Shown piece by piece: positions 51,912-60,438 of a stretch of DNA of 64,000 nt. This DNA is from Caulobacter sp. (lineage in GTDB: Bacteria; Pseudomonadota; Alphaproteobacteria; Caulobacterales; Caulobacteraceae). The position numbers were made by a program, and so were the translations under genes. Numbering within the stretch: the first letter of the stretch is position 1; every line of letters starts with the position of its first letter. The stretch spans positions 1 through 64,000 of the forward strand of contig WGLL01000011.1 of NCBI GenBank assembly GCA_016125585.1. The letters run 5' to 3'. The notes beneath the pieces are model-generated. The model did not search any database. It was not told the DNA's origin and saw nothing but the letters and a program-made list of their open reading frames with translations.

Positions 51912-52948
51912 CAGGTGGACCTCCGCTTCTTGCTGCGCTTCGCCGGCGCGGGGATGGGCATCAGGCTGAAGGCCTCCTTCGGCGACAGCATCAGTTCCGC
52001 CCGCGTGCCGCTGACCGCGTCCCGCAAGTAGGTCACCGACTTGATCAGCAGCTCGCCCTCGACGCCGATCGAGGGGGCCTTCACCGGGACCAGGCGATCG
52101 GGCGCATAGAGCTGGCCGTTGCGGGCTCGCCAGCTGCTGACGGTGACCACCAGCTCCTTCCCTTCGCCGGCGCGCCTGGTCGCCTCGTACTTGGCGCGGT
52201 CAGAGAGGTTTCCAGGGGTGCTGTCGTCGTCGTGGACGATCAGCAGAGGCCGGTGACGGCGGACGCCTTCATCCTTGGCCGTCGCTTTGGGGCGCGTTTT
52301 GCCGTCAGCGGAGTAGCCCTTCAGGAGGTATTCGGAGAACCGCTGGGTGCGGTTATCCGTGAAGGTGGCCACCTCGAAATTCTCGCCCTCGATCAGGCTG
52401 TAGCCGGCTGCCGTCTTGCCGGGCTGGATGAACTCAAGGTCGCCGTCGATCGTCGTCACCGCCGTCACGCCGCGCTGCCGGGCCATGCGGTTGATCGCGT
52501 CGAAGACCTTCTCCCCCTGCTGCAGGGCGAAGGTCGGGAAGGCGGCGCCTGTCGAGGCCACAGCCTTGACCTTGATGCCGAACGGCGCGGTCAGGTCGGC
52601 GGCGATCTGCTCAAGCTTGCGGTTCTTCCAGCTGCCGGGCGTGTGGATGGCCGAGCAGTCGATGAGGTCGACCGTCTTGGCCGCACCGGAGACGGTGAAG
52701 GGGTGGCGGCGGGGATCGATCGAATGGACCGGGGTGTCGATCCAGCCGGTCATGACCTTCTCGTCCCCGATGAGCACTTCGCAGGCGTCGTCGCCTTGGA
52801 TGCCCCAGTCGGCCGGCGCGCCAGGCCAGCGGTGCGACAGCCCCAGAGAGAACGGGCCCGCCAGGGCGTCGATACCCCGGGTGACCGAGACGGACTTCCA
52901 GCCCCGCAGCGCCTGGCCGACCACCTTCAGGTTGATGTCATCGGCCAT
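51911..52948 (-). CDS. Baseplate hub protein (Mu gpP/gp44, late control D-like)
   Basis: 345 residues. INLKVVGQALRGWKSVSVTRGIDALAGPFSLGLSHRW at the N-terminus and DCSAIHTPGSWKNRKLEQIAADLTAPFGIKVK are typical of gp44/gpD hub proteins. ATGA overlaps on both sides. Confidence 0.92.
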   Translation of the reverse strand: MADDINLKVVGQALRGWKSVSVTRGIDALAGPFSLGLSHRWPGAPADWGIQGDDACEVLIGDEKVMTGWIDTPVHSIDPRRHPFTVSGAAKTVDLIDCSAIHTPGSWKNRKLEQIAADLTAPFGIKVKAVASTGAAFPTFALQQGEKVFDAINRMARQRGVTAVTTIDGDLEFIQPGKTAAGYSLIEGENFEVATFTDNRTQRFSEYLLKGYSADGKTRPKATAKDEGVRRHRPLLIVHDDDSTPGNLSDRAKYEATRRAGEGKELVVTVSSWRARNGQLYAPDRLVPVKAPSIGVEGELLIKSVTYLRDAVSGTRAELMLSPKEAFSLMPIPAPAKRSKKRRST

Positions 52949-54168
52949 CAGCGGACCTCGCCATCAGGCGTGAGCAGCTCCAGCGTCCGGCCGCCCGGCA
53001 CGAAGCCCGGATGGCTGATCCCGTTGCGGGCGACGATCTCCAGGTCGCGGCTGGCGTCACCGTAGACGCGGAACGCCGTCACCATGGCAGGCTCCGTCTG
53101 GCCTGGCGTGTAGGCGAACACCCGGGCCAGGGAGCCGCCCCGCGCGCCGACGTCGCGGATGAGGGCGGCGCGCAGGTTCTCCAGAACCAGAAAGGCGTCG
53201 TCGTCGCCGGCGTCGCCGGCCTCCAGGGCCAGGACGTCGATCGCCGCCGCCAGGTCGTCGCGGATCGCAGCCGCCTGCTCATAGGAGGTGAAGGTCGCCT
53301 CGCTCACGGCGGCCACGGCCTCGGCCGCTGCCGTTCGGCGGACCAGCGCCACGAACGCCGCCTGGTTTGCCCGCTGCCGCTTGCGCGACGGCGTGTCGCC
53401 CAGGACGTGGGCGAGGGTCGAGCCGAAGCCCATGAGGGAGCGCAACGCCGGCAGGGCCGCGAGCGGGTTTCCGGCCAGCGCGCGGATTTGGCCGACAAGC
53501 CCGATGACCCGGCCGGCCAGGCTGGCCGGCGCGGCTATCAGGGCGTTTGCCTTGGCCAGCAGGTCGCCGCCGAGCTGGCGCAGATTGCCGAGGCTGGAGA
53601 TGGACGGCGCAAGGCCAGCCAGAGCCCCGTCCAGGGCCCCGGTGAACTGCCCCAGCAGGTCGCCGGCGGCTTGGCTCACGAACGCCGGCAGGCCCTCGAT
53701 CGAGAAGCCCGCCGGCAGAAGGTCCGCCGCGACCACCTTGGCCTCCTCGGCGGCCTCGGCGGCCTCGCCAGCAGTGTCGGCTTCAGCGGCCGGCGCAAGG
53801 TTCGCACCGGCCTCGACGAACGGGATGGTGAAGCGGGCCAGGCCGCCTTCCGCACTGCTCTCCTCTACGGTCGCACGGCCTTCGACCGAGACGGTCAGCG
53901 AGCCGCGCCAGGGGTGGATGAGGACGCCAGGCCCCTCGGCCTCCAGAGCAGCCTCCAGGGCGTCCCTGGCGGCCATGTAGTCAGGCCCGATGACGTAGGC
54001 CTGGAGCATCCAGCGCCGCGTCTCGCGGCCCAGGTCCTCGGCCCAGGGCTCATCTGTCAGGGCATACTCATGGACCTCGGTCCGACGCCCCAGCTCCTTC
54101 GTGTGCGACGGCACCTGAAAGGGAACGCCCCGGAAGCTGCCGGGGCGGAGGTTGTCACGCCAAGCCAT
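52948..54168 (-). CDS. DNA circularisation/tail protein N (Mu gp43)
   Basis: 406 residues from the ATG at 54168, overlapping the tape measure stop by one base. MAWRDNLRPGSFRGVPFQVPSHTKELGRRTEVHEYALTD and GPGVLIHPWRGSLTVSVEG are the conserved DNA_circ_N signature. The middle ~170 residues are Ala-rich and helical. Baseplate-proximal tail protein. Confidence 0.9.
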   Translation of the reverse strand: MAWRDNLRPGSFRGVPFQVPSHTKELGRRTEVHEYALTDEPWAEDLGRETRRWMLQAYVIGPDYMAARDALEAALEAEGPGVLIHPWRGSLTVSVEGRATVEESSAEGGLARFTIPFVEAGANLAPAAEADTAGEAAEAAEEAKVVAADLLPAGFSIEGLPAFVSQAAGDLLGQFTGALDGALAGLAPSISSLGNLRQLGGDLLAKANALIAAPASLAGRVIGLVGQIRALAGNPLAALPALRSLMGFGSTLAHVLGDTPSRKRQRANQAAFVALVRRTAAAEAVAAVSEATFTSYEQAAAIRDDLAAAIDVLALEAGDAGDDDAFLVLENLRAALIRDVGARGGSLARVFAYTPGQTEPAMVTAFRVYGDASRDLEIVARNGISHPGFVPGGRTLELLTPDGEVR

Positions 54169-55763
54169 CAGGGACGATCCCCCGGCCGGCCGAGCCGCCA
54201 GGTGGCGTCGGCGGTGTCTCCGAAGTTGGCCTGGCGGATCACCAGGCCGGGGGCCAGGTCGATCTCCAGCTTGCCCTTCATGGGCTTCTGCAGCGGACCG
54301 CCGCCGAGGCCAGGCATAGGCCGGTTGCCGCCGAGGATCGGCGGGGCGATCGAGCCCCTGGGCGGGCCCGGCCGCGCCCAGGGATTGCGGGTCGATTCGA
54401 TGGCGGCACCCAACCCGTCGCCTGCCCGGCCGAGCGCGCCCCGGACCTGGGGATTGGTCAAGCCCTCCCAGGCCTGTTGGGCCCCGGTCACGGGGTTGAG
54501 GCGGCCGGCGACGATGCGGCCGATCGGCGTCTTGCTGAGGCGGTCCAGCTTGGCGAACTGCTCGGCCAGCCAGGCCACCGACCGCGCGACGGTGGCGACG
54601 TCCTTCGAGAGCTGGACCCAATCGACGGCCTTGCCCACCCGGGCCATGCTATCGGCGACCTGCCCGACGCTGGTGGCGATCTCCTTGGCCCACTTGTCGA
54701 GGCGGCCGTCCTTCTCGGCCTTGTCGAGGAACTCCAGCACGCCAGCCAGGTGGCCCTTGACCTTCTCGAACAGGCCGGCGTCGGCGACCTTGCGCTTAAA
54801 GCCGACCCAGCTGTCGCCCATGTTCGACATCATCCCGTTCCAGGTCCGGGATTGCTCATCCATGGCGCCCTTGAAGCGGCCGTCGAAGATGCCCAGCAGG
54901 GTGCGGCGGATGTCGGCCGCCGTCTTCTTGCTGCTGACCTCGATGTCCTTGCCGTTCTGGCTGTAGGTGAAGGTGACCTTGTCGCCCTGCTGTTTGGCCC
55001 GGACGCCGAACTCCTTCAGCCGCTCGAACTCGCCGGTCTGGGCGTCGGCCAGCATCTCCACCGCCGACATCAGGTCCTTCTGCATGGCCGAGGCGGTGTT
55101 GCCGAGCGACAGCAGGGTGCCGTTCGTCGGCTCGATGCCGTAAGCCCGCAGCCGGACGTAGGACTGCATGACCTGGTCGAGGTCGTAGGGGGTGGTCTTG
55201 GCGAACTTCTGCACCCAGCTCATCGCCTCGCGGGCCTTGGCCTGGCTGCCCTCCAAGGTCTTCAGGCCGGCCTCGTAGCTTTCGAACCGCGCGCCGGTAT
55301 CCACCACGCTCTTGCCAAAGCCGATCGTCCCGGCGGTCGCCCCGCCGGCGACGGCCGCGCCGGTGGTCGCGGCGAGGCCTGGGAGGCCGCCGATCACGCC
55401 GCTGGCCGCTCCGGCCAGCCAGCCACCGCCGCCGCCGCCGCCGCCGGCACGACCACGGGGCCCGCCGCCCATGGTCCGGAAGAAGCGCGTCAGCGCCCCC
55501 TCGGACCGTTCGGTTTCCAGCCGCAGGCGACGCTGGCGGCTGATCACATCCTCCAGGGACTGGCTGCCTCGGCGGTTGGCCTGGGTCGCCCGGTCCATGG
55601 CCGAGGCGTTCTTCTCGATCGCGCTCTTGGAATCGAGCCACGAGCGCGTGCCGGTCTTCACCTCACGGTTCAGGCCGTGGACGACGACCGTGTAGCTGCG
55701 GACCTTGCCCGACGCACCGCGATCGAGGGTCTCCAGGATGAGCTTAAGGTTCAGGTCGGCCAT
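54168..55763 (-). CDS. Tape measure protein
   Basis: 531 residues, short for the family. The tape-measure signature is ARFESYEAGLKTLEGSQAKAREAMSWVQKFAKTTPYDLDQVMQSYVRLRAYGIEPTNGTLLSLGNTASAM. A glycine-rich hydrophobic stretch (AGAASGVIGGLPGLAATTGAAVAGGATAGTIGFG, residues about 115-150) may interact with membrane during injection. Preceded by the frameshifted tail chaperone, as in most contractile phages. Confidence 0.92.
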   Translation of the reverse strand: MADLNLKLILETLDRGASGKVRSYTVVVHGLNREVKTGTRSWLDSKSAIEKNASAMDRATQANRRGSQSLEDVISRQRRLRLETERSEGALTRFFRTMGGGPRGRAGGGGGGGGWLAGAASGVIGGLPGLAATTGAAVAGGATAGTIGFGKSVVDTGARFESYEAGLKTLEGSQAKAREAMSWVQKFAKTTPYDLDQVMQSYVRLRAYGIEPTNGTLLSLGNTASAMQKDLMSAVEMLADAQTGEFERLKEFGVRAKQQGDKVTFTYSQNGKDIEVSSKKTAADIRRTLLGIFDGRFKGAMDEQSRTWNGMMSNMGDSWVGFKRKVADAGLFEKVKGHLAGVLEFLDKAEKDGRLDKWAKEIATSVGQVADSMARVGKAVDWVQLSKDVATVARSVAWLAEQFAKLDRLSKTPIGRIVAGRLNPVTGAQQAWEGLTNPQVRGALGRAGDGLGAAIESTRNPWARPGPPRGSIAPPILGGNRPMPGLGGGPLQKPMKGKLEIDLAPGLVIRQANFGDTADATWRLGRPGDRP

Positions 55764-56171
55764 GGATGCGTTTCGCCTGGTCGTGCCAGAAGATCAGCCG
55801 GGTGAGGTCCCAGCTGAGGATTTCCGTCTCGCTGAAAGAGAAGACGGCGGCGACGTCTCCTAAGAGGTCGCGCCAGTCGGCCGGCCAGGCTTCCGAAAAC
55901 CCTCCAACCTCTCCACCAGGACCATGATGTCGACGTCGGCCAGCTCCAGCATCACCCTGTAGGGGTGGCCAGACAGGAGGCCGAGCAGGGCCAGCGAGCG
56001 GGCCAGGTAGCCCTCATAGCCGTCCGTCGCTACGAGGTGCTTGCCCCGAAGCACGCCATCCTCCGGCCAATCGATGTCCAGCGAGGTGATGGTCTGGGCG
56101 ACCTTCACTTCGCCGCCCTCGCCGATCGTCTTGATGACCATCGGCTCCTTCAGCGGATAGTTCTCGGCCAT
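55744..56171 (-). CDS. Tail assembly chaperone, -1 frameshift product (GpE-like extension)
   Basis: Reading the upstream gene to the canonical heptamer G-GGT-TTT (minus strand, 55902-55896) and slipping back one base gives about 50 further codons to a TAA at 55744. That extension includes ADWRDLLGDVAAVFSFSETE and ILSWDLTRLIFWHDQAKRIH, matching the P2 GpE / lambda T class in style. Total about 142 residues. It bridges to the tape measure gene, whose ATG lies inside it at 55763. Frameshifted chaperones at this locus are established for lambda, P2 and Mu-like phages; usage here is inferred. Confidence 0.75.
55860..56171 (-). CDS. Tail assembly chaperone, short form (Mu gp41-like)
   Basis: 103 residues (MAENYPLKEPMVIKTIGEGG...). 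VKVAQTITSLDIDWPEDGVLRGKHLVATDGYEG and RVMLELADVDIMVLVERLEGF correspond to the tail_E/gp41 family of chaperones, which coat the tape measure during tube building. Confidence 0.88.
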   Translation of the reverse strand: MAENYPLKEPMVIKTIGEGGEVKVAQTITSLDIDWPEDGVLRGKHLVATDGYEGYLARSLALLGLLSGHPYRVMLELADVDIMVLVERLEGFRKPGRPTGATS

Positions 56172-56534
56172 CTAGGTGATCTCCTCGGCCGGCGGCCCCT
56201 GAAAGGTGGTCTTCGCGTTGCCGTCGCCACCCAGGACCGGGGGCGTCGTGCAGAAGGCGTGGTTGATCAGGTAGGACTGGCCGGAGTCACAGTCGAAGGT
56301 GACCGTCGCGTCCTCGATCGAGCGGATGTTGGCCAAGCTCACGCCCTCGGCCATCTGGACGCCGCAGTCGAGCTTCGACGGCTGCGTCTCCTCGGTGAAG
56401 CCCACCGTGTTGCCGCTCTCGTCGACGACAGGCGTGCGGACAGGGCCGCCAATGTCGAGGGTCGAGCCCTTGGCGGTCCGGAGCACCTGGCCATCCAGGC
56501 GGATGGTGGCGCGGCCGAAAAGTCGGTTCGTCAT
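56172..56534 (-). CDS. Tail tube protein (Mu gpM-like)
   Basis: 120 residues. FGRATIRLDGQVLRTAKGSTLDIGGPVRTPVVDESGNTVGFTEETQPSKLDCGVQMAEGVSL is the phage tail tube signature. Begins directly after the sheath gene with a GGAGGGG ribosome site. Confidence 0.92.
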   Translation of the reverse strand: MTNRLFGRATIRLDGQVLRTAKGSTLDIGGPVRTPVVDESGNTVGFTEETQPSKLDCGVQMAEGVSLANIRSIEDATVTFDCDSGQSYLINHAFCTTPPVLGGDGNAKTTFQGPPAEEIT

Positions 56535-56546
56535 GCGTGGCCCCTC

Positions 56547-58007
56547 CTAGAGCCGGAACTGGATTTGGGCGGCGAAGACGATCAGCTGGTTGACCAGGTC
56601 CGGCGGGATCAGGGCGTTCAGCTGGTCGACGTTCGACTCGTCCCGCTCGACCTGCAGGTCGGCGATGAACTGGTCGATGTTCTCGAAGATGCCCTCGGCC
56701 TCCAGGTCGCGGGCCCAGGCGATCAGCTCGGCCCGCGCGACTTTGGGGGTGACCATGTTGGGACGCGGCAGGTCGCTGTCGCTGCCCAGCTTGTGGCGGG
56801 GGAACTTCTGGGCGAACCGAAGGCGCAGGGTCCAGCGGGCGTAGCTGAGGATCAGCAGGGTGTTGAGGTTCAGGTAGGCGGTGTCGGCGTTCCCGCCGGC
56901 ATCCTCCTGGTACATCGTCACCAGGCGCTCGATGTTGACCTTGCCGCCGGCATCGACGGTGAAGGTGCTGACCCCGTCGCGCAGCAGCAGCTCGCGCTCC
57001 GCCCGGGTGAAGCGGTCGGCCTCGGCCGGCGGGAGGAGCCCGGGCAAGGTCAGGGTCTGGAACGGCCGCGCCGGGTCGATGTAGCCGTAGTGGGCGACGA
57101 TGCCGGCGGTCGTGGCCGCCCATTCCCAGGAAAGGTTCGGCGGGGCCTTCGCGGGGAGGCAGCAGACGAACTGGCTGTTGCGGCCATCGCCGAAGCTGGC
57201 CAGGGAGCCGGACGTGCCCCGGGTCGAGATGATGGCCAAGCCGTCCTGTTGCCGGGTCGGGCCCCAGCGGGCCTCCAGCTCGGCTTCCAGGGCGGTCAGG
57301 TTGGCCGAGGAGATGAACGGAGTGACGATCAGGTCGAACTGTTCGTCGCCGATCGCGGCGATGGCGGCGGCCGTGGCCGGGTCGGTCGCGCCGACGACGC
57401 CGGCGGCGACAACGGCGGTCAGGCCGGACGGGACCGCGTCCTCCTCGTAGTAGCGGACCCGGACGTCGATCCCGGCCCCAGCCAGACCCTTGTGGCGGGC
57501 CGTGAGGGTCAAGACGTCGCCGGCGCCGGCGGCCGTCACCGGCATATCCGACGCGGCGGTTACGGCGGCGGCCATGGCCGTCGCGGCTTGGGCGGCGGTG
57601 TTGCCGGACGCGATCGCCGTGTTGACCTGGCGGCCACCGATCAGCAGCGGCATGGCGCCGGCCGAGGTCGCCGGGCCGGTGAGCGTCACCGTCCAGGTCG
57701 AGTAGGTGCCGGCGGCGTCGTCAGCTTGGGACAGACCCCAGACCTCGGCCGAGGGGTTCGCCTTCAGGAAGGCGGCGCTCATCTGGGCCAGCATCGAGCC
57801 CGCGCCCCAGCTGGCCAGCGCGCCGGCCGGGCTGACGATGCGCGTCAGCGTCAGGTTCAGGGCCGAGCCGCCAGCCAGCTTCTGGCCGAGCAGGAGGACG
57901 CGGGGGGTGCGCTTCGGCAGGCCCTTGCGGGCGCGGCTGGCGTCGAACTCGACGTACTGGCCGGGGGTCCGGATGTTGACCGGGATGGTGTTGAAGCTGA
58001 TTGGCAA
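56547..58007 (-). CDS. Tail sheath protein (Mu gpL-like)
   Basis: 486 residues if started at TTG 58007, which has AAGGAGG at 7 bases; longer in-frame ORF to 58136 overlaps gp38 and lacks homology. ISFNTIPVNIRTPGQYVEFDASRARKGLPKRTPRVLLLGQKL is the sheath N-terminus and LRLRFAQKFPRHKLGSDSDLPRPN...VTPKVARAELIAWARDLEAEGIFENIDQF the C-terminal part. Contractile sheath. Confidence 0.92.
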   Translation of the reverse strand: MPISFNTIPVNIRTPGQYVEFDASRARKGLPKRTPRVLLLGQKLAGGSALNLTLTRIVSPAGALASWGAGSMLAQMSAAFLKANPSAEVWGLSQADDAAGTYSTWTVTLTGPATSAGAMPLLIGGRQVNTAIASGNTAAQAATAMAAAVTAASDMPVTAAGAGDVLTLTARHKGLAGAGIDVRVRYYEEDAVPSGLTAVVAAGVVGATDPATAAAIAAIGDEQFDLIVTPFISSANLTALEAELEARWGPTRQQDGLAIISTRGTSGSLASFGDGRNSQFVCCLPAKAPPNLSWEWAATTAGIVAHYGYIDPARPFQTLTLPGLLPPAEADRFTRAERELLLRDGVSTFTVDAGGKVNIERLVTMYQEDAGGNADTAYLNLNTLLILSYARWTLRLRFAQKFPRHKLGSDSDLPRPNMVTPKVARAELIAWARDLEAEGIFENIDQFIADLQVERDESNVDQLNALIPPDLVNQLIVFAAQIQFRL

Positions 58008-58009
58008 GA

Positions 58010-58198
58010 TCAGGCCTCCTTCTTGGCGGTGAGCTTGGCCGGGACGACGTCTTCGTCGTTCAGGCGGCGAATCCAGTACGGGTCGTCGGCCGGCACGGCG
58101 TCGCCGTCCGGGTCGAACGGCCGGCCGTCCGGCCAATAGACTTTCCGGCCCTCGGCCGGCTTGACCGTGATGGTCTCGGGGGTGGCTTTGGTGGCCAT
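58010..58198 (-). CDS. Mu gp38-like protein (DUF2635)
   Basis: 62 residues from the ATG at 58198; TVKPAEGRKVYWPDGRPFDPDGDAVPADDPYWIRRLNDEDVVPA is DUF2635. Sits between gp37 and sheath as in Mu. Function unknown. Confidence 0.9.
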   Translation of the reverse strand: MATKATPETITVKPAEGRKVYWPDGRPFDPDGDAVPADDPYWIRRLNDEDVVPAKLTAKKEA

Positions 58199-58202
58199 GC
58201 GC

Positions 58203-58805
58203 TTAGGGTTCCTGCGGCAGCGTGTGGGTGTCGGAGAGGTCTGGCGTCCCCGTGTGGGGCGGCAGGTCCCAGCCAACCTGGAAGGTTTCGAAGTCGCCGA
58301 TCGCCGGCGTCTGGATGAGCGGGGGCGCGGCTGGGTCCAGGACCAGGCGGCTGCTGAAGTTGACCGCGTAGAGGCTGGCCTTCCGCTCGGCCTGGCCGCT
58401 GGAGGTGTAGAGCGAACTGCAGTCGCCCAGGACCAGGTGGCCGATGGGCAGGCCGAAGGTCTGCTGGCTGAGCAGGGCCGCGACGTCGGCCACCAGCTGG
58501 TAGCTGCCGACCTCGCCGCCGGCGCCGTGGCGCTGGCTGCGCTCGTTCCGGAGGTTGGCGCAGGCCACGACGACGGCGTAGCGGGCCTCGACCAGCGTCG
58601 TCCCGTCGCCCTGTTCCTCGATCGCTCGCCAGCCGTTGAACACGGTCCAGGCGGCCGGGTACTGCTGCACGTAGTGCGGCAGGCGCTCGTCCAGGTCGGC
58701 CGGTAGGCTGTCGACCGTCCGGATCGCGTAACCGAGGATGCCAGCCTCCGAGGCGGCCTCCAGGCGGGCGATCATGGCGTTCTCGATGGCGGCGAAGACG
58801 ATCAC
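58203..58805 (-). CDS. Mu gp37-like protein (tail terminator-like, DUF1834)
   Basis: 200 residues. IVFAAIENAMIARLEAASEAGILGYAIRTVDSLPADLDE at the start and RNERSQRHGAGGEVGSYQLVADVAALLSQQTFGLPI are the gp37 signature. Neck or tail-completion component. Overlaps the G gene by 4 bases. Confidence 0.88.
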   Translation of the reverse strand: MIVFAAIENAMIARLEAASEAGILGYAIRTVDSLPADLDERLPHYVQQYPAAWTVFNGWRAIEEQGDGTTLVEARYAVVVACANLRNERSQRHGAGGEVGSYQLVADVAALLSQQTFGLPIGHLVLGDCSSLYTSSGQAERKASLYAVNFSSRLVLDPAAPPLIQTPAIGDFETFQVGWDLPPHTGTPDLSDTHTLPQEP

Positions 58806-59332
58806 GACAGCCCTCCCGCCAAGTGGTCTTCGCCCAGGGCGATGATCTCCGCCTCATCGGCGGCCGACACGCCCATCATCGGCCTGGCGACGATGTTGGG
58901 GTTGCGGGTGTGGGCCCCGACCGACTGGAAGACCGGAGCGCGCAGCGGACGGCCGAACGCCTGGGTGATGCGGCGGGTATGGGCCGCAACCGGCTCCTGC
59001 TTCAGCCGACCGAACTGGAAGGTCGCCGCGCGGACGTCGGCGGTGCTGACGGAAGCGAAGTTCTCGCCGGCGTCGTCGTGGAAGCTGTCGCGCAGGATGC
59101 CGTGCTCGACCAGCGTCACGCCGCCCTGCAGCTTGGCACGGACCGACGGCGTCCAGGGGGTGCCGTCCGGGGCCTTCTGCTCCTCGAAATTGTGGCGGAC
59201 GCTGTCGACCAGGTATCGCGCGACGGCGCGCATCCAGGGCAGCTTCTGATCCATCCGGCTGGCGAGGGCGTCCAGGGCGTTCAACGCCCGGTTCTCGCCG
59301 CCCAGCTGGAGGCGCATGGTCAGGCCGGTCAT
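58802..59332 (-). CDS. Phage virion morphogenesis protein (Mu gpG)
   Basis: 176 residues. NALDALASRMDQKLPWMRAVARYLVDSVRHNFEEQKAPDGTPWTPSVRAKLQGGVTLVEHGILRDSF is the GpG/S morphogenesis signature. In Mu it is gp31 next to F; here it lies between gp37 and gp36. Needed for tail/head joining. Confidence 0.9.
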   Translation of the reverse strand: MTGLTMRLQLGGENRALNALDALASRMDQKLPWMRAVARYLVDSVRHNFEEQKAPDGTPWTPSVRAKLQGGVTLVEHGILRDSFHDDAGENFASVSTADVRAATFQFGRLKQEPVAAHTRRITQAFGRPLRAPVFQSVGAHTRNPNIVARPMMGVSAADEAEIIALGEDHLAGGLS

Positions 59333-59754
59333 GCGCCCCTCAGCGTGCTGCGGGTGAACAGGCGCACGGCGCTGACCATCTCGACGGTGTCGGTCCGGGC
59401 GGCGGGCGCCCCTGCGCCGGCCTCACCAGCCAGGGCCAGCTTGCCGTCCTGGATGTCCTTCAGGCTGCGGATGGCCGCGTTGTAGCGGTCGATGGTCTCG
59501 CGGGTCGGTTCGCTCTGCAGGCGGTACCAGGCGAGGTCCAGGGCCAGCTCCTTCAAGACGGGCTGGGTCTGCGAAAGCGGCAGCTGGTAGATCTTGCCGA
59601 TGTAGCCGTCGATCGTGCTGTCGGCGTAGGTCAGGGCGTCGCCGGCGACGCGCTCGTCCACCAGCCGCGCGGGCGGATCGGCCCGGTCGGTCAGCTGGAT
59701 GACCTGGCGCTCGCCATAGCGAAGGATCAGGTCGGGGACGGTGGCGTAGGTCAC
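59329..59754 (-). CDS. Mu gp36-like neck protein (DUF1320)
   Basis: 141 residues. MTYATVPDLILRYGERQVIQLTDRADPPA...VDERVAGDALTYADSTIDGYIGKIYQLPLSQTQPVLKELALDLAWYRLQSEP is DUF1320. Overlaps G by 4 bases. Confidence 0.92.
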   Translation of the reverse strand: MTYATVPDLILRYGERQVIQLTDRADPPARLVDERVAGDALTYADSTIDGYIGKIYQLPLSQTQPVLKELALDLAWYRLQSEPTRETIDRYNAAIRSLKDIQDGKLALAGEAGAGAPAARTDTVEMVSAVRLFTRSTLRGA

Positions 59755-59776
59755 AGGAGCCTTTCGGAAAGAAGAA

Positions 59777-59801
59777 GGGGCGACGGCTAGGCCGCCGCCC
59801 C
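59777..59801 (-). terminator. Terminator between head and neck genes
   Basis: On the minus strand GGGGCGGCGGC...GCCGTCGCCCC (one G:T) with a 3-base loop is followed by TTCTTCTTTCC. It sits just after the gp35-like gene and may reduce expression of the tail genes relative to the head genes. Confidence 0.7.
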
Positions 59802-59829
59802 ACTGGTCCAGGAGGAGCGCGGCGGGGGC

Positions 59830-60435
59830 TTAGGAGCCGCCGCCACCGCCGGCCGGAGCGGCCTTGGCGGCCTTCGGCTTGGGTTCGGGCTTGGCCTTGG
59901 CGGTCGCGGCGTCGACCAGGCCCTGGGCCTTCGCCTTGCCTTCGTCGACCAGGCGCGCGGCTTCGGCGGTGCCGGCGTCGATCAGGCGCTGGGCTTCCGC
60001 CTTGCCTTCATCGACCAAGCGCGCGCCTTCAGCGGCACCGCCGTTGACCAGCTCGGTTGCCTGGGAGCGCGCCTCCTCGAGGAGACGGTCCGCTTCGGCG
60101 CGGGCGGCGTCCAGGACGAGATTGACCCCGCCCTCGACCACCGGGCCGCCGAAGTCGAAGACCTCCAGCGCCGGCGGGATCGGGCCGCCGTCGTAGTGCC
60201 CCCCGTTGACCAGGGCGGCGGCGCTGGCGCGGAGGTCGGCCGGCAGCTCCTCCCAGGTCGCGCCGTCGTCGACGCTGCATTGCGCCGCCAGGGAGAGATC
60301 GCCGACCAGGCGGTCGATGGTCTCGCCGTCGCCCTCGGCCGGGATGAACTCCAGCCAGTCGACGGTGGAGGTGAAGACCTGGCCCGCGCGCCGGTAGGGG
60401 ACGCGGGCCGGCCGGAAGCGGAGGCGGGCGGCCAT
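59830..60435 (-). CDS. gp35/HI1506-like protein with Ala/Glu-rich repeat tail
   Basis: 201 residues. The N-terminal ~100 (MAARLRFRPARVPYRRAGQVFTSTVDWLEF...ASAAALVNGGHYDGGPIPPALEVFDFGGPVV) fills the gp35 position of Mu. After residue about 105 there are 11-residue repeats such as LVDEGKAEAQR, LIDAGTAEAAR, LVDEGKAKAQG, then a KPEPKPKAAKA linker and GGGGGS end. The repeat region should form an amphipathic helix or coiled coil. Role of this extension is unknown. Confidence 0.75.
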   Translation of the reverse strand: MAARLRFRPARVPYRRAGQVFTSTVDWLEFIPAEGDGETIDRLVGDLSLAAQCSVDDGATWEELPADLRASAAALVNGGHYDGGPIPPALEVFDFGGPVVEGGVNLVLDAARAEADRLLEEARSQATELVNGGAAEGARLVDEGKAEAQRLIDAGTAEAARLVDEGKAKAQGLVDAATAKAKPEPKPKAAKAAPAGGGGGS

Positions 60436-60438
60436 GAC

